Source: Scleroderma bovista (lineage: Eukaryota; Basidiomycota; Agaricomycetes; Boletales; Sclerodermataceae). Taken from it: a stretch of DNA of 36,031 bases. Positions 1 to 9,305 of the stretch are shown here, piece by piece. Numbering within the stretch: the first letter of the stretch is position 1; each line of letters starts with the position of its first letter. The notes below the pieces were generated by a model that searched no databases, was not told the origin of the DNA, and saw only the letters and a program-made list of their open reading frames with translations. Made by a program: the position numbers and the translations under genes. The stretch is taken from NCBI GenBank assembly GCA_037178675.1, contig JAYMGJ010000806.1, positions 1 to 36,031 of the forward strand. Direction: 5' to 3'.

Positions 1-360
1 GCAAATGACAGGTGCTGCCCATCTCAGGAGCCCGCTTTTCTGCACTCAGAGGTAATGCCGTACCGTTCGCTGTGACAGCTTCCACGGATGCGCTTTTTGC
101 GTTGTCTGGTCTTTTCAACGTGGTCTTATTTACTCTCACCCGCCCGGGCCTCATACCGCGAAATCGCTCGTGTACTGCGCAGAATTCAGCGCTTCTAGCC
201 CGTGCTACCACTGTGGGAAGGATAGAGCGCCACATGTCTGGAGATGGCATTGACTCCAACAGGAGTGGCACAGGTTCCTCAGGTACAATGAACCCATATA
301 TACAGTGGAACTCCGCTGGAGTCTGTGAGCTTGCATGAGAAGAGAATGATCAAGTCCTAG
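1..360 (+). pseudogene. C-terminal exon of a GPCR-like membrane protein (relic)
   Basis: A reading frame starts at 12, directly after a splice-acceptor-like caaatgacag, and runs to 338. It contains a hydrophobic span beginning FAVTASTDALFALSGLFNVV, ended by TRPGL, which looks like the seventh transmembrane helix and start of the cytoplasmic tail of fungal GPCR-like proteins. The tail is Ser/Thr rich and ends near an MNPYIQW motif. The same exon recurs at 7261-7440 and the tail end recurs at 16020-16115, so this is the end of a third copy of the duplicated block whose start lies left of the window. The seven-TM assignment rests on this exon together with the better kept pieces at 6613-7085 and 13686-14540. 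Whether this copy is functional cannot be seen because its 5' part is missing. Confidence 0.45.
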
Positions 361-975
361 GCTATAGAGTAGCATGCATGTCCCTCCCGAGCAAGACTAC
401 TTCAAACTATAGATTGCAGTAGATATGATGTGGGTGAATAGACAGACAGGCGAACGAACTAGTCAGAGAACAACCGACGAGAGAGTGGCACCTTACAACT
501 CCATTCCATCCACATCGTTAACCCTCGCTTGGTCACCCATTGTCTCGCCACCTGACCACTCCTCCGATACAGAATCGGCGCCTGCATTTTGGTTCCAAAT
601 AAAGGGCTTCACAAAAGCGCAAAAAGGAGTAGTGCTTCTGCTTGAGCTGGGCCAATGAGGGTCAGGGGGACATTGTATGACCCTTGTGACGAGATATACA
701 TTGGTCGATCGAGAAGAGAGGAAAGTCAACAGTGTTTTGACGTCGTCGTTAATTGGAAGTGACAGGCAAAGTGGTTTGTATAATGTAATAAAATCGTGCA
801 CATTCGAGAAGACGGAAAAACGGTCGCCATATCCCTGGTATCCGCCCTTTTCAGATACCTCATGCTGCCTTGGGGTAATGCACTCCTTCAAAGGAAGCGC
901 CGACTGAAGGTCAGTAAATATGTTTCCTTCGCAGCAGAAGTCCTCGCAGTCCGTAAAGTGACCATAGTCCCCCAA

Positions 976-1022
976 CTGTTCTCGTAAGACTCGAGCAGAG
1001 TATGAAAAGAATGTGTACTTAC
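976..1022 (-). other. Intron of the HET-domain gene
   Basis: A 47-nt phase-0 intron has donor GTAAGTAC, acceptor GAACAG and TCTTACG as a possible branch region. Splicing joins ...APKDIK to LGDYGHFTDCEDFCCEGN. Size and signals fit basidiomycete introns. Confidence 0.8.
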
Positions 1023-1148
1023 CTTTATATCTTTGGGTGCTTTTGAGAATTTCATGGAGACCTCATCGACATCTAGTTCACAGATACCCTGCGCCTTCCT
1101 ATCGAGTAGCATAAGATCCCGCCAGTCACAGTTGGGATCATCTAGTTT

Positions 1149-1201
1149 CTATGAACAGTAATGTCAATGCTGTTATAGAAGTAATGCGCAGACACACTCA
1201 C
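1149..1201 (-). other. Intron of the HET-domain gene
   Basis: A 53-nt phase-0 intron reads GTGAGTGTG at the donor and GTTCATAG at the acceptor, with TTGACAT as a possible branch site. Splicing joins ...GFNVD to KLDDPNCDWRDL and keeps the family-like reading frame; the unspliced frame hits a stop just past the acceptor. Confidence 0.8.
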
Positions 1202-2989
1202 ATCAACATTGAAGCCCGTCCATTCACCTGATACATAATCAAAACTGGGATCCCGAAGTATCTCCAACTTAACTCCATTCTCTCTTGAGCTCTTCCACAT
1301 GACGCAAGTACGCAGGGTCAATTGATCGAGACGGGTTGCATAATGCAAACCCGAGCTCCAGAACGCGCCTTATCCATGGATCGCACATGCTCTGGTGCAC
1401 TGGCTAGCATGTGGTGGCATTCCTCCTGGGCAAATTCCTCATAGAAAGACTCCCATATACGATATTCGTCAGATTCGACATGTATCCAGTCCTTGCCAAA
1501 GAATTGTCCGAAGCCCACTGCGAAGTAATCACCGGTTTGGTCATTAGAATAGACTTTGACGCAAAGAGGAACGGTGCTGGTCAGAATGAACGTATTTCCT
1601 GTGAAATTCTGTGGTATGCGTATTGGCAGGTAAAACCATTCCTGGTGATTGCGCTGTCATCGATTTCGAATGCGGCGTTGCGATGCGACGTGTCTTGATA
1701 TCTGAGATAGACCTGACGGAACTGGAAAGTTTCCTCTGGAAAAGAGTCTAGCTCTGCACATCTATAGTAATTGGATTCCCTCAAGCATAATTGATGGTCA
1801 CTGGTGGACCCAATGGATCAGAGCGACATGGCAGCCAGGCTTGGAAGACTGAGTCAGAGCCAAGATAGGGACAGAGGAAGAGCCAGATTTGGATGCCACG
1901 ATTCGTGATGGGGAATGTCCCGAGTCGATCGTCCTCGGTCGAAGGGAGTTCTGTTTCTGGCATGTACAGTGAGAGAGATTTGATGAATTCGTCAGGTTTT
2001 ATCAGCTCCATGGCAGAACAGTAGCGGAAGACGCTTGGGTCATCTGCAAGGATGTTGCCAGTCCGCACTCCTTCTCCGTCCCAACCCCATGCAAAGATGC
2101 TCTGGTCGTTTGACGTGCGGATGATCTCCAGCTGGAGACGGTGAAATGCTTTCTTCCCCTCTCCATACAACATCGGCATATTCACGCCCAGCAGACCCAT
2201 CAGAGAATAGGCTCTGTCCTCGACTCGAGTCGTTGTCCGATCGGATGCCCACGACATGATTTGAGCAACGCACGGACGGTCTCCATAAAGTCCATCCGTC
2301 AGTACATGCTCCGGGACTCTAGTGATCAATTTTAAGGTGTGTGCAAGCGTCCTCTTGTCACCGATGGCCTGCCATTCTTTGTTGAAGAACTGGACATTGC
2401 TTGGTGCTATCATCTCCTGTAGCGTCCACCCACGTGAGAACCACTCCGGCCAGCCGTTGGCATACCTCTCATCATTACGCACACCAGGGAAGGATGAGTC
2501 GGGGACATCGTGGAGGTACACATAGCATACTTGGGCGTTTTCATACCACCGGTACATGGAATTGATGGCCTCAGATAGCTCTGCGCTGCTTCGCTTGTCG
2601 ATGCAGCAAGTGTCCACCCACAGCCACTCGTACCCGTCCTTCTTAGCCTGCTTGCAGCTATCGAGAATCTTTAGATAGCCCTCGCGCTGGCGAATTTCGT
2701 CCCTCATCTCCCCGTCCATCTTGACGAGGTCGACTATCTCGTCATATTCCACTTCTTGCCCGATCCACCGATGGGACAGGATTGCATACTTTGTGATGTC
2801 GTCATCGCAGAACTCGAGGACCTTGGCTCGACGGTCCACTCGCTCTCCCTTTTCCATCAATTCCTCCCTTTCAAGTAAGGCTTTCACGTTGATCAGGCGC
2901 ATGCTGTTGAGGACTATGCGTGTCACTCTTAGATTGTGACAAAAACTTTGGAATTCTATCCATACCTCTACGGAATTGGTGTCAACCAA

Positions 2990-4239
2990 AAAATCGGATA
3001 CAAATGCTCAAACGGAACAGTAGATGTAGTTGTGGTGATTCAGTCAGGTTGGTCCTCTTTGGATGGTCGACGTCTTATAGGGGTTAAGAAGCAACATAGA
3101 TGATGACCGAACAGCACTCACAGCGAAGTTACTCTGTTCACACCCTTGATCCAGTCAGGACAAATGATGGTGGTAGAAGAGACACAAGAATAAGGGTTAT
3201 CGTTTCAAGTCGAATGGCACACAGCAAGCAACTGAGCGCTCGAGCGTTCAATGACATGTCAAGTTAAGGTACAATGATTCGTTGATCACCCATCATGATG
3301 CAATTGCTGAGATAATTCAAGAAGGAACGACTATTCTCCTTCGAGCCTTTTGTCTGCCCAAGGGAGAGTGCTGCTCAAGGTGCATTACAATTGGTGAACG
3401 TGCTCCATCTTGCTACAGCCCAGACTCCAGGGCAGTACAATAGACTAATATTGGGACATGGACGGACGAATCCACTAGGCATATAACAAACCCGCGCTTC
3501 AAAACCACCGACTCTACCTCATCGATGTACCCAACTCTCGTCTCCGCTTTTACTTACCCACTCCGCTGGCCGAGGTGGACACAGCCGGAAATTCACCAAC
3601 AAGGATCCCTGTATGATATACATACGTTACCCAACTCCGTACCATTGACCTCGACAGTGATAGAACCATCCTTCACAATCTCGTTTGTCTGAGTTCATGG
3701 GGTGCTTTCTCTTGACACGAGCCCCACTTGTGACCGTCCACCGATCAACATTCACAATACTGCGTATGCAAATTTAATTTCTCCCTCTCTTCCTTTGGAT
3801 CGGGGAAAGATAAGCATCCGGGACGTGTAGCGATGGGTCCAACGAAAAACATTTCGTTGATGTACAGAAAACATGTGGGTTTTTAATCGAGCTCGGTAAG
3901 TGGGCCTCCTCCTGCTATCAAGAGACGATAAATGCGGGTGTGGGGAGATGTGTGTCTTGGATGTGGACGTCGTAGCCTGGTCGATGGTCTCCGGTGTCGA
4001 TTAAAAACTAATGGATATACATGAGTTAAATAATATTGACCGAGTTAGAGCTTTCGCAGGACCTATTAGATCCTATGCATTTCAGCTTCGCCCCCGGAAC
4101 TGGCTTTCGAATATTCTGTAGGACGTTTTGTTAGCGATTATCTGCTGCATGCCATGACGCTGCGCCTGATGCACTAGGGGTAACATACAGAACAAGTAGA
4201 ACCACCAACCAAAGCAATCCATAAGAGTACAGACCGATC
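2990..4239. other. No gene recognised
   Basis: About 1.25 kb upstream of the HET gene has no long reading frame on either strand and no recognisable protein piece, tRNA or LTR end. The 3000-3300 part should contain the HET promoter, but no convincing TATA box was seen. A short inverted repeat (AACGAAA...TTTCGTT) lies at about 3840-3857; its role is unknown. Confidence 0.5.
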
Positions 4240-4690
4240 AACAATCAAATAGCTTGGACGAAGAAGCCGTAGTTTGGTGGGGCGTCATGTTTACATCGGC
4301 ATCTGTAGCCAGGTCGATGGTATGGTATGGTATACTGGGATGTCGGGCGATCTCCAGTAGAGACGGAGATCGTCGCCGCAGAGAGAGGTAGCTAAGTGGG
4401 AGAGAGGAATGATGTGTATTGTACCATTGGCCCAAAGATTCTCCAAGGAGGATGGGGTGTTCGCGACGAGTAGTGGGGCAAGGGAGGTGCGAGTGGCCAT
4501 GTCACATCAGAATGCACCAGGGACGACGAGGGTGTAGACATGTACCTCCCATCATCACTTACATCGACATAATTGGTGTATATGTAGTGCAAACTGATGA
4601 GTGGTGCTCTGGTCTAACAGACCTATCGTAGATATTCCTTGATCGTAGAAAATCCAAGACAGATCCGTCAAACGTATACAAGTGGCGCTC
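4240..4690. repeat. Non-coding block repeat, copy 1
   Basis: This stretch resembles 12030-12730 in the same orientation and 14546-14830 in inverted orientation. Shared landmarks are a segment around 4540-4700 ending in caagtggcgctccctgcacg and a segment carrying gacatcagaatgcac. No family protein could be recognised in any frame. It lies immediately upstream of an ADSL C-terminal scrap in both direct copies, so it is part of the duplicated block. Confidence 0.6.
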
Positions 4691-4694
4691 CCTG

Positions 4695-4850
4695 CACGAA
4701 GGGTTTGTTCCCAAAGCGATAGGGGGACACACTCAACGTATTGTTCTCCTTGTGTATGCGGTGACGCGTTGCAGATGCCGCCACGCAGGTGCATACCAGG
4801 TGAAACTTATCGAACGGGTCAGAGGAGAAGCGATTTTGGTATTTACATGC
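4695..4850 (+). pseudogene. ADE13: Adenylosuccinate lyase C-terminal scrap, copy 1
   Basis: Short pieces match the C-terminal third of adenylosuccinate lyase. EGFV followed by PKAIGGHTQRI corresponds to the conserved EGLVVYPKVI..H segment, and LIERVRGEA (about 4804-4830) corresponds to the late LIERVR segment. The two are separated by broken sequence. The better kept relative at 14855-15105 confirms the assignment. It lies just upstream of the N-terminal piece of the same gene, the reverse of normal order, so it probably belonged to a neighbouring gene copy. Confidence 0.6.
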
Positions 4851-4884
4851 GTTTACTTTGCACGGACATCCCGGGCCGTGGCGA

Positions 4885-6040
4885 TATTCGCCTCTTCCCC
4901 TCTCGTCGAAAGCCACACAACTGGACATGCCTCGGACTGTCAAGGTAGGACTCGACCCTCTCGCACTCGCGGAACACAATGGGACGGAGACTGACAACGA
5001 CACCCAGAACCGATTCAGGACGTGGAGACAGCTCTGACTGAACCTCGCTCTTGCAGAAAAAGTAGTTGGTCCTCCCATCACAGATGAAGCAATTGAGAGA
5101 TGCGTGCTACCCTGGTACACTTGTATCCTTCCTCGCCCTTTCATCTCCGTGCTGAACTACGTCGTACTAGGACCTCACAGGAACAAGTCGCCATCGCAGA
5201 AAAAGAGGAGGAGAAAAGGCGATATGACATGATGGCCCATGTCCATACGTTCGGCCATGTTGCTCCTGCTGCAGCGGGGATCATACAGTACGTCTCCGTT
5301 CCCCACCTCCACATAGTACCCACGCATAGTACCCCTAGTCTGGGTGCAACGCCATGCTACGTTACAGAGTAAGTCTGTGTCTCGTCCAGAATGGTTGTAC
5401 GCGATGTTGACGTCTGCAGCGCAGCAATGCCGATTTCATATTTCTCCGCACGGGACTCACATATCTCCTCAAGCCACTCGCAGTGCTTATCTCACGTTTG
5501 GCGGTTGCTGCTGAGTACAGGGTATTCCCAACACTTGGTTTCACGCACTTTCAGCCTGCTCAGCCTACGACGGTCGGAAAACGCGTACCCCTGTGGATGT
5601 AGGTACGTCTCTTTTTCTCCTCAGAGGTGTGCGCATGGCCCCGAAATGCGATGCATATAGGATTTACTGTAGGACCTACGCAGCATCAAACGAACACGCG
5701 ACGATCTCAGGTTTCGTGGTGTCAAAGGAACAACTGGCGCACGGGCCAGCTTCTCGACTTTTTTCGACGGAGACCACGATAAAGTCGAACAGTTGGATGA
5801 GTTGGTGACAAAGCTCTCTGGGTTCGAGTATGCGTATCCTGTCACTGGACAGACCTACTCGCGCAAAATCGATATAGACGTGTTAGCGCCCCTCGCATCC
5901 CTGGGTGAGACAGCACATATGATCGCGACTGATCTGTGACTACTGGCCAATCTCAACGCAAGTACTCGACTCGTATAACTGCGGATGTGCGTGCGTACTA
6001 ACTAACAAATAGGAAATCGAAGAACCATTCGATCCATTAG
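4885..6040 (+). pseudogene. ADE13: Adenylosuccinate lyase N-terminal and middle part, decayed, introns retained
   Basis: Adenylosuccinate lyase makes AMP from adenylosuccinate and AICAR from SAICAR in purine synthesis. The family order is followed: exon 1 remnant to 4944, a 63-nt intron (4945-5007), NRFRTWRQL then a stop in place of Trp, [35 protein letters not shown], an intron region, [41 protein letters not shown], a stop, [48 protein letters not shown], a stop at 5937, LLANLN, a decayed intron whose GT is now GC but whose tactaactaac branch site and aaatag acceptor survive, then EIEEPFDP. At least three in-frame stops and several frameshifts make it dead. The catalytic loop with the SSAMAYKRNP signature is missing. 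Retained introns mean it arose by DNA duplication, not retrotransposition. Beyond EIEEPFDP the frame stays open to 6384 with no family resemblance. Confidence 0.85.
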
Positions 6041-6612
6041 CTCCCACAAATCCAAAATGCCTTCCGAACAACACAGCCAGCCAGCTACGCGACGCTTGCT
6101 GCCCGTCAGCAAATAATGAAGTTGATGACAACATAGAACTCGTGGAGCTACCCAACAACCAACTTCGCGCGTTAAGCGCTCAGAACCGCAGATATTATTT
6201 CCTATATACGACCAGCACCACCCCGACCCACGACGACGACGACGACCCTTCAAAGCTTCACGGACCGCCACATGCATGGGCCTCGGTCATGCCAACCTTC
6301 ATGACCACTTCGACCACCACCGCTATACACCTCAATTATGACGGTAACAGTGCCCACGACCACGCATCTGGATCACGATCTTGAGTAATGGTCCTTGGCA
6401 ACAGCAACCACACCGATCTGTGGTAACGGACCTCAACCACAGCCACCACATGGAGGTCTCCTCTGTCTGACGGCAGAACTGTGTCAAAATTAAAATCTGC
6501 CCATCCAACAACCATCCAGGACCCCAAACGAGCTCACCGCCTATGGCTTGACCAATGCCTCTTGTAAGGTTCCGTGTACGAGTATCTAATACTTCCCTTC
6601 GATATTCCGACG
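6041..6612. other. Spacer between ADSL and GPCR relics
   Basis: The ADSL frame continues open to a stop at 6384, but the residues no longer resemble the enzyme. A short CGA triplet run lies at about 6228-6246. The segment is absent from the second block because of the deletion there. No other feature was recognised. Confidence 0.4.
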
Positions 6613-7440
6613 ATGAGCGATGCAGAGTTTGACTTTGGGACTAGGATAGGCCCGATGCTCTTCATGGTCGAGGCATTCGCTGCCTTGGCACTTGCCGTCA
6701 TGGGCCTCTTGCTCTATACCTTCGTGCGTTTCCGATCACCGTCCGTCAATAGTGTGCATATAGACATCCCCATAACATCTTTCACAGTATAACGTTGTCG
6801 CGATCAAACGAAATGCCTCGCGAGGGTGGTCTAACGGAGACACACATACATTACTACTTCCTTAGCCTGCCTCTCTGCGACCTTCTCCCCGTCGGTGTGT
6901 AACGCTCGCCTTCCCCACCAACTGAGTGAATCTTCCTAGGTGGATTGCTAAACACCAAGTTACCCAGGTACTTGGTGCATTGTTCAAGGTATTTCCCCGT
7001 TGTCTTTCACTCGACGCTCATCTCTTATCGCCCCTAGGCCTTATAAAGCATTGACGTCGGAGCTGAGCTCAGGTATGTTTCGAGAAGCACATTTATGTTT
7101 TCTGACACACCCATGGGGAAAGAACAAATTAAAGCCAATCAAATGATTCGACGCCTGGTACCTGCGTGCCATTCTGAACGATAGTAATGTGTGTTGTTAT
7201 AGTCGCCCTTTGGTGTACATCGTAGTGGGAAGTCCGCATTCTATTGTTGACCTTTTTGAAGCAAATGACAGCTGCTGCCCATCTCAGGAGCCCGCTTTTC
7301 TGCACTTAGAGAGGTAATGCAGTACCTTTCGCCGTGATAGCTTCCGTGGATACGCTGTTTGCGTTGTCTGGTCTTTTCAACGTGGTCCTGTTTTCTCTCA
7401 GCCGCCCGGGCCTCGCTGCGTGTCTTGTCCAGGCTTGCAC
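6613..7440 (+). pseudogene. GPCR-like seven-TM protein relic, copy 1
   Basis: The ATG at 6613 begins MSDAEFDFGTRIGPMLF followed by a hydrophobic helix (VEAFAALALAVMGLLLYTF), a likely extracellular N-terminus and TM1. A 64-nt intron (6724-6787, GTGCGT...TTCACAG) follows. The next exon gives YNVVAIKRNAS and, after a one-base shift, HYYFLSLPLCDLLPVG, which resembles TM2 of fungal GPCR-like proteins (FLNLLLCDL..SVG). RWIAKHQV-like sequence follows near 6952. The frame is lost around 7020-7085, and at 7272-7420 the TM7 exon seen at 12-338 reappears with a small insertion. TM3-TM6 are missing. The protein class is inferred from motif order, not from a search. It is clearly non-functional. Confidence 0.5.
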
Positions 7441-8769
7441 TCTTATTGGCAATCTAAAGTAGACCGCCGCAATACATAGGTAAGTGTTTTGCAACGGAAA
7501 AGTGGTTCATGCGACATTTGTTTGGTCGTACCCACATTACCCACTCTTATCTGTCAACTAGCGTTTATCCCCGATGTTCACCTCCAATTCATTTGTAGGG
7601 AAGCAGGGATCTGTGAGGGTCATCGTAGGTGACTAATTGAACGGAGACTTGAGTGAAACGCAGGAACGGAGTTAAAACGATGGTGTATATGCTCATTGCT
7701 ATCGCATCCTAAAGCCCAGGAGCTGTCGGTATTATCCCTGTCAGAGATCGCTGCTCTCCTAACGGCCATTTGCTAGACTGTTTCTTCCCACGGGTCCCAG
7801 ATCTATCAAATACTCGTCCTAAAGTGCTCGTCCGCTTGTTCAGAAAATGTCGATTTCGCCTACACCCCCCATGGGATCCTCTACAACGTCTTCCCCATGA
7901 TCAAGCAGTTACGTTGGGTGACTTCGCGATTCGCCTGGAGGGGCATAACTCCAGCGAGGATGTAACCGTCTTGCAGTTGTGTGATCGCAATCTCTGGGCT
8001 GACATGGCCAAAAGCAAGGTGTACGTACTGGCGGCGATCATTGGTGAATCATCTGGGATAAATTGATAGAAGGAATAGAACTTTCGTCCACAAGTTCTCG
8101 GTAGAGAGTCGGTGCCGAATACTAATTGATGATGACGTTTCTACGACTCCGTCCACTGCCAACAAAAGGTGCACGAAAATCGGAGGCTGATACAGAAAGT
8201 GCACTTGGACCAGTGGAACTCGTCAGCGTTCCATTCCTCGGAACCAGGTAGCACCTAGTCAAACTTAGAGGCATGACCAACTCTAGAAAGCGAGTATATA
8301 AGAACGGCCCGAGAATGGTTGGCAATGGAACCGTGACGAGATTGGCCTCTTCAGTACAAAGCAGTTCTCAAAACAGTTCATCGTCTTTCTCACTTTTGGA
8401 ATATGCATCCTGTAAGAAATTGGATGTTACGCCTTCATTTTTGTTAATTTGCTGACAGTGCTGCAAATGGTATAGTTGGGAACACCACAAGTGGTTCACA
8501 CCTAAAACATAAAGGGAAGCAGTACTAATCCAGGCTCACGTCTTTTTTCGGATTAGTGCAGAGATACTTTCTCGATACACTTAGAACGCCCGATTTCTGT
8601 GCTTACCCACAGTTACGGCTTGGAGAAACGTAAGTTGTTGATTTGCATCGTGTGTAGATAGGATGACATGATGGCAGAACGATGGGAACCTCACTTTCTG
8701 TCGGTTCTTTATGTGGAGAGATACCAAAAAGATCGGCTACTCCATGATGAGACATACCACCGGGATTGG
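7441..8769. other. No gene recognised
   Basis: A reading frame at 7770-8066 lacks an ATG start and resembles nothing known to me. A TATA-like tatataag occurs at about 8293-8300, followed by about 110 bp ending in a short open hydrophobic stretch (FIVFLTFGICIL), perhaps a dead signal-peptide exon. Neither is strong enough to call as a gene. Confidence 0.4.
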
Positions 8770-8777
8770 TATAAAAG
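8770..8777 (+). promoter_or_regulatory. TATA box of the CVNH gene
   Basis: TATAAAAG lies 36 nt upstream of the ATG at 8813. This implies a very short 5' leader and supports choosing that ATG over upstream in-frame ATGs. Confidence 0.6.
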
Positions 8778-8812
8778 GTCGATGGTCAGATTATCCCGTT
8801 TTGCAGGAAACA

Positions 8813-9305
8813 ATGTCTCTCTTCAAAATTTCGGTTTCTCTCATCCTCATAGCGCTCTCAACTCATTGTGCTGCCAATGAATTGGACGGCTTCGGTTACA
8901 GCTGCAAAGATATTTCCTTGGTTAACAATGTGCTCTATTCGAGCTGTGAGGGTACGGATGGTTCGTACATTTCGACGTCCATCAATTTAGATCAATGCGT
9001 TGTAAACACAAATGGAAACTTGTCCTGCTCTGCGAAGTGAGTTTGCCATTATTTTCCATGTTCATCTAGTGATGTCCCATAATCATCATTATAACAGTGG
9101 GAATTATTCATCGACTTGCAGTAACTGCTACCTCAGTGGAAAAACCCTGGTGTGCACCTGCAACAATTATAACCATGTTGGGCAATCCGCGAGCGTTAAC
9201 CTGAGTAAGTTGCACAATGAAATGACGAGGCTGGACTCAAAGATAAACACGCCATTACGAACAGATTCTTGCTTATCAAACAGTAATGGCCAGCTAACGT
9301 GTTAA
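8813..9305 (+). CDS. Secreted cyanovirin-N (CVNH) domain protein
   Basis: Two exons, 8813-9036 and 9098-9305, encode 143 residues. The protein starts MSLFKISVSLILIALSTHCA, a good signal peptide. The mature part shows the twin-repeat CVNH pattern: repeat 1 has FGYSCKDISL, VLYSSCEGTDGSYISTSINL and NTNGNLSC; repeat 2 has NYSSTCSNCYLSGKTLVCTC, SVNL and NSNGQLTC at the very end. Known CVNH proteins are small lectins that bind high-mannose glycans; in fungi roles in defence or cell-surface binding are only suspected. Cysteines are plentiful, fitting an extracellular disulfide-bonded protein. Repeat 2 carries an insertion between its SVNL and NSNGQLTC motifs. AATAAATAAA at about 9408-9417 may be the poly(A) signal. 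This is the only apparently intact host gene in the first 17 kb. Confidence 0.8.
9037..9097 (+). other. Intron of the CVNH gene
   Basis: A 61-nt phase-2 intron has donor GTGAGTTT and acceptor TATAACAG. Splicing converts the unspliced AAG-TGA stop into Asn followed by GNYSSTCSNC, restoring the second CVNH repeat. Confidence 0.8.

Larger units (their letters stand above)
493..2902 (-). pseudogene. HET-domain protein, frameshifted
   Basis: HET-domain proteins (PF06985) act in fungal heterokaryon incompatibility and related recognition-triggered cell death; the ligand here is unknown. The start is the ATG at 2902 (MRLINVKALL); the upstream frame has only a TTG. Family motifs are clear: AILSHRW at residues 40-46, WLWVDTCCIDK at 93-103, RGWTLQE at 157-163, then RVEDRAYSLMGLLGV and LYGEGKKAFHRL. 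The frame breaks at about 1785, 1613 and 1331, and each break is repaired by one extra base in a short homopolymer (T, C, A). After each break coding continues in a sensible frame, with two clean introns at 1149-1201 (GTGAGT...ATAG) and 976-1022 (GTAAGT...ACAG), to a stop at 493. The intended product is about 770 residues. The intact introns and lack of in-frame nonsense changes suggest either very recent death or sequence errors. If the first break is real, only the HET domain with a short tail is made. Confidence 0.85.

Noticed and set aside
1581..1790. Introns explaining the HET frame breaks
   Set aside because: Family-like residues continue without a gap on both sides of each break, leaving no room for an intron; single-base changes fit.
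2903..2989. HET protein start at 2989
   Set aside because: The codon is TTG; the ATG at 2902 gives the usual MRL-N-V start of this family.
5820..5832. ggttcgag as a tRNA B box
   Set aside because: It encodes the GFEYAYP part of the ADSL relic; no A box or cloverleaf lies upstream.
6228..6246. CGA triplet run as a microsatellite of interest
   Set aside because: Only about five units long; not unusual.
7770..8066. 98-codon plus-strand frame as a gene
   Set aside because: It begins at TTG, has no recognised domain and no promoter signal.
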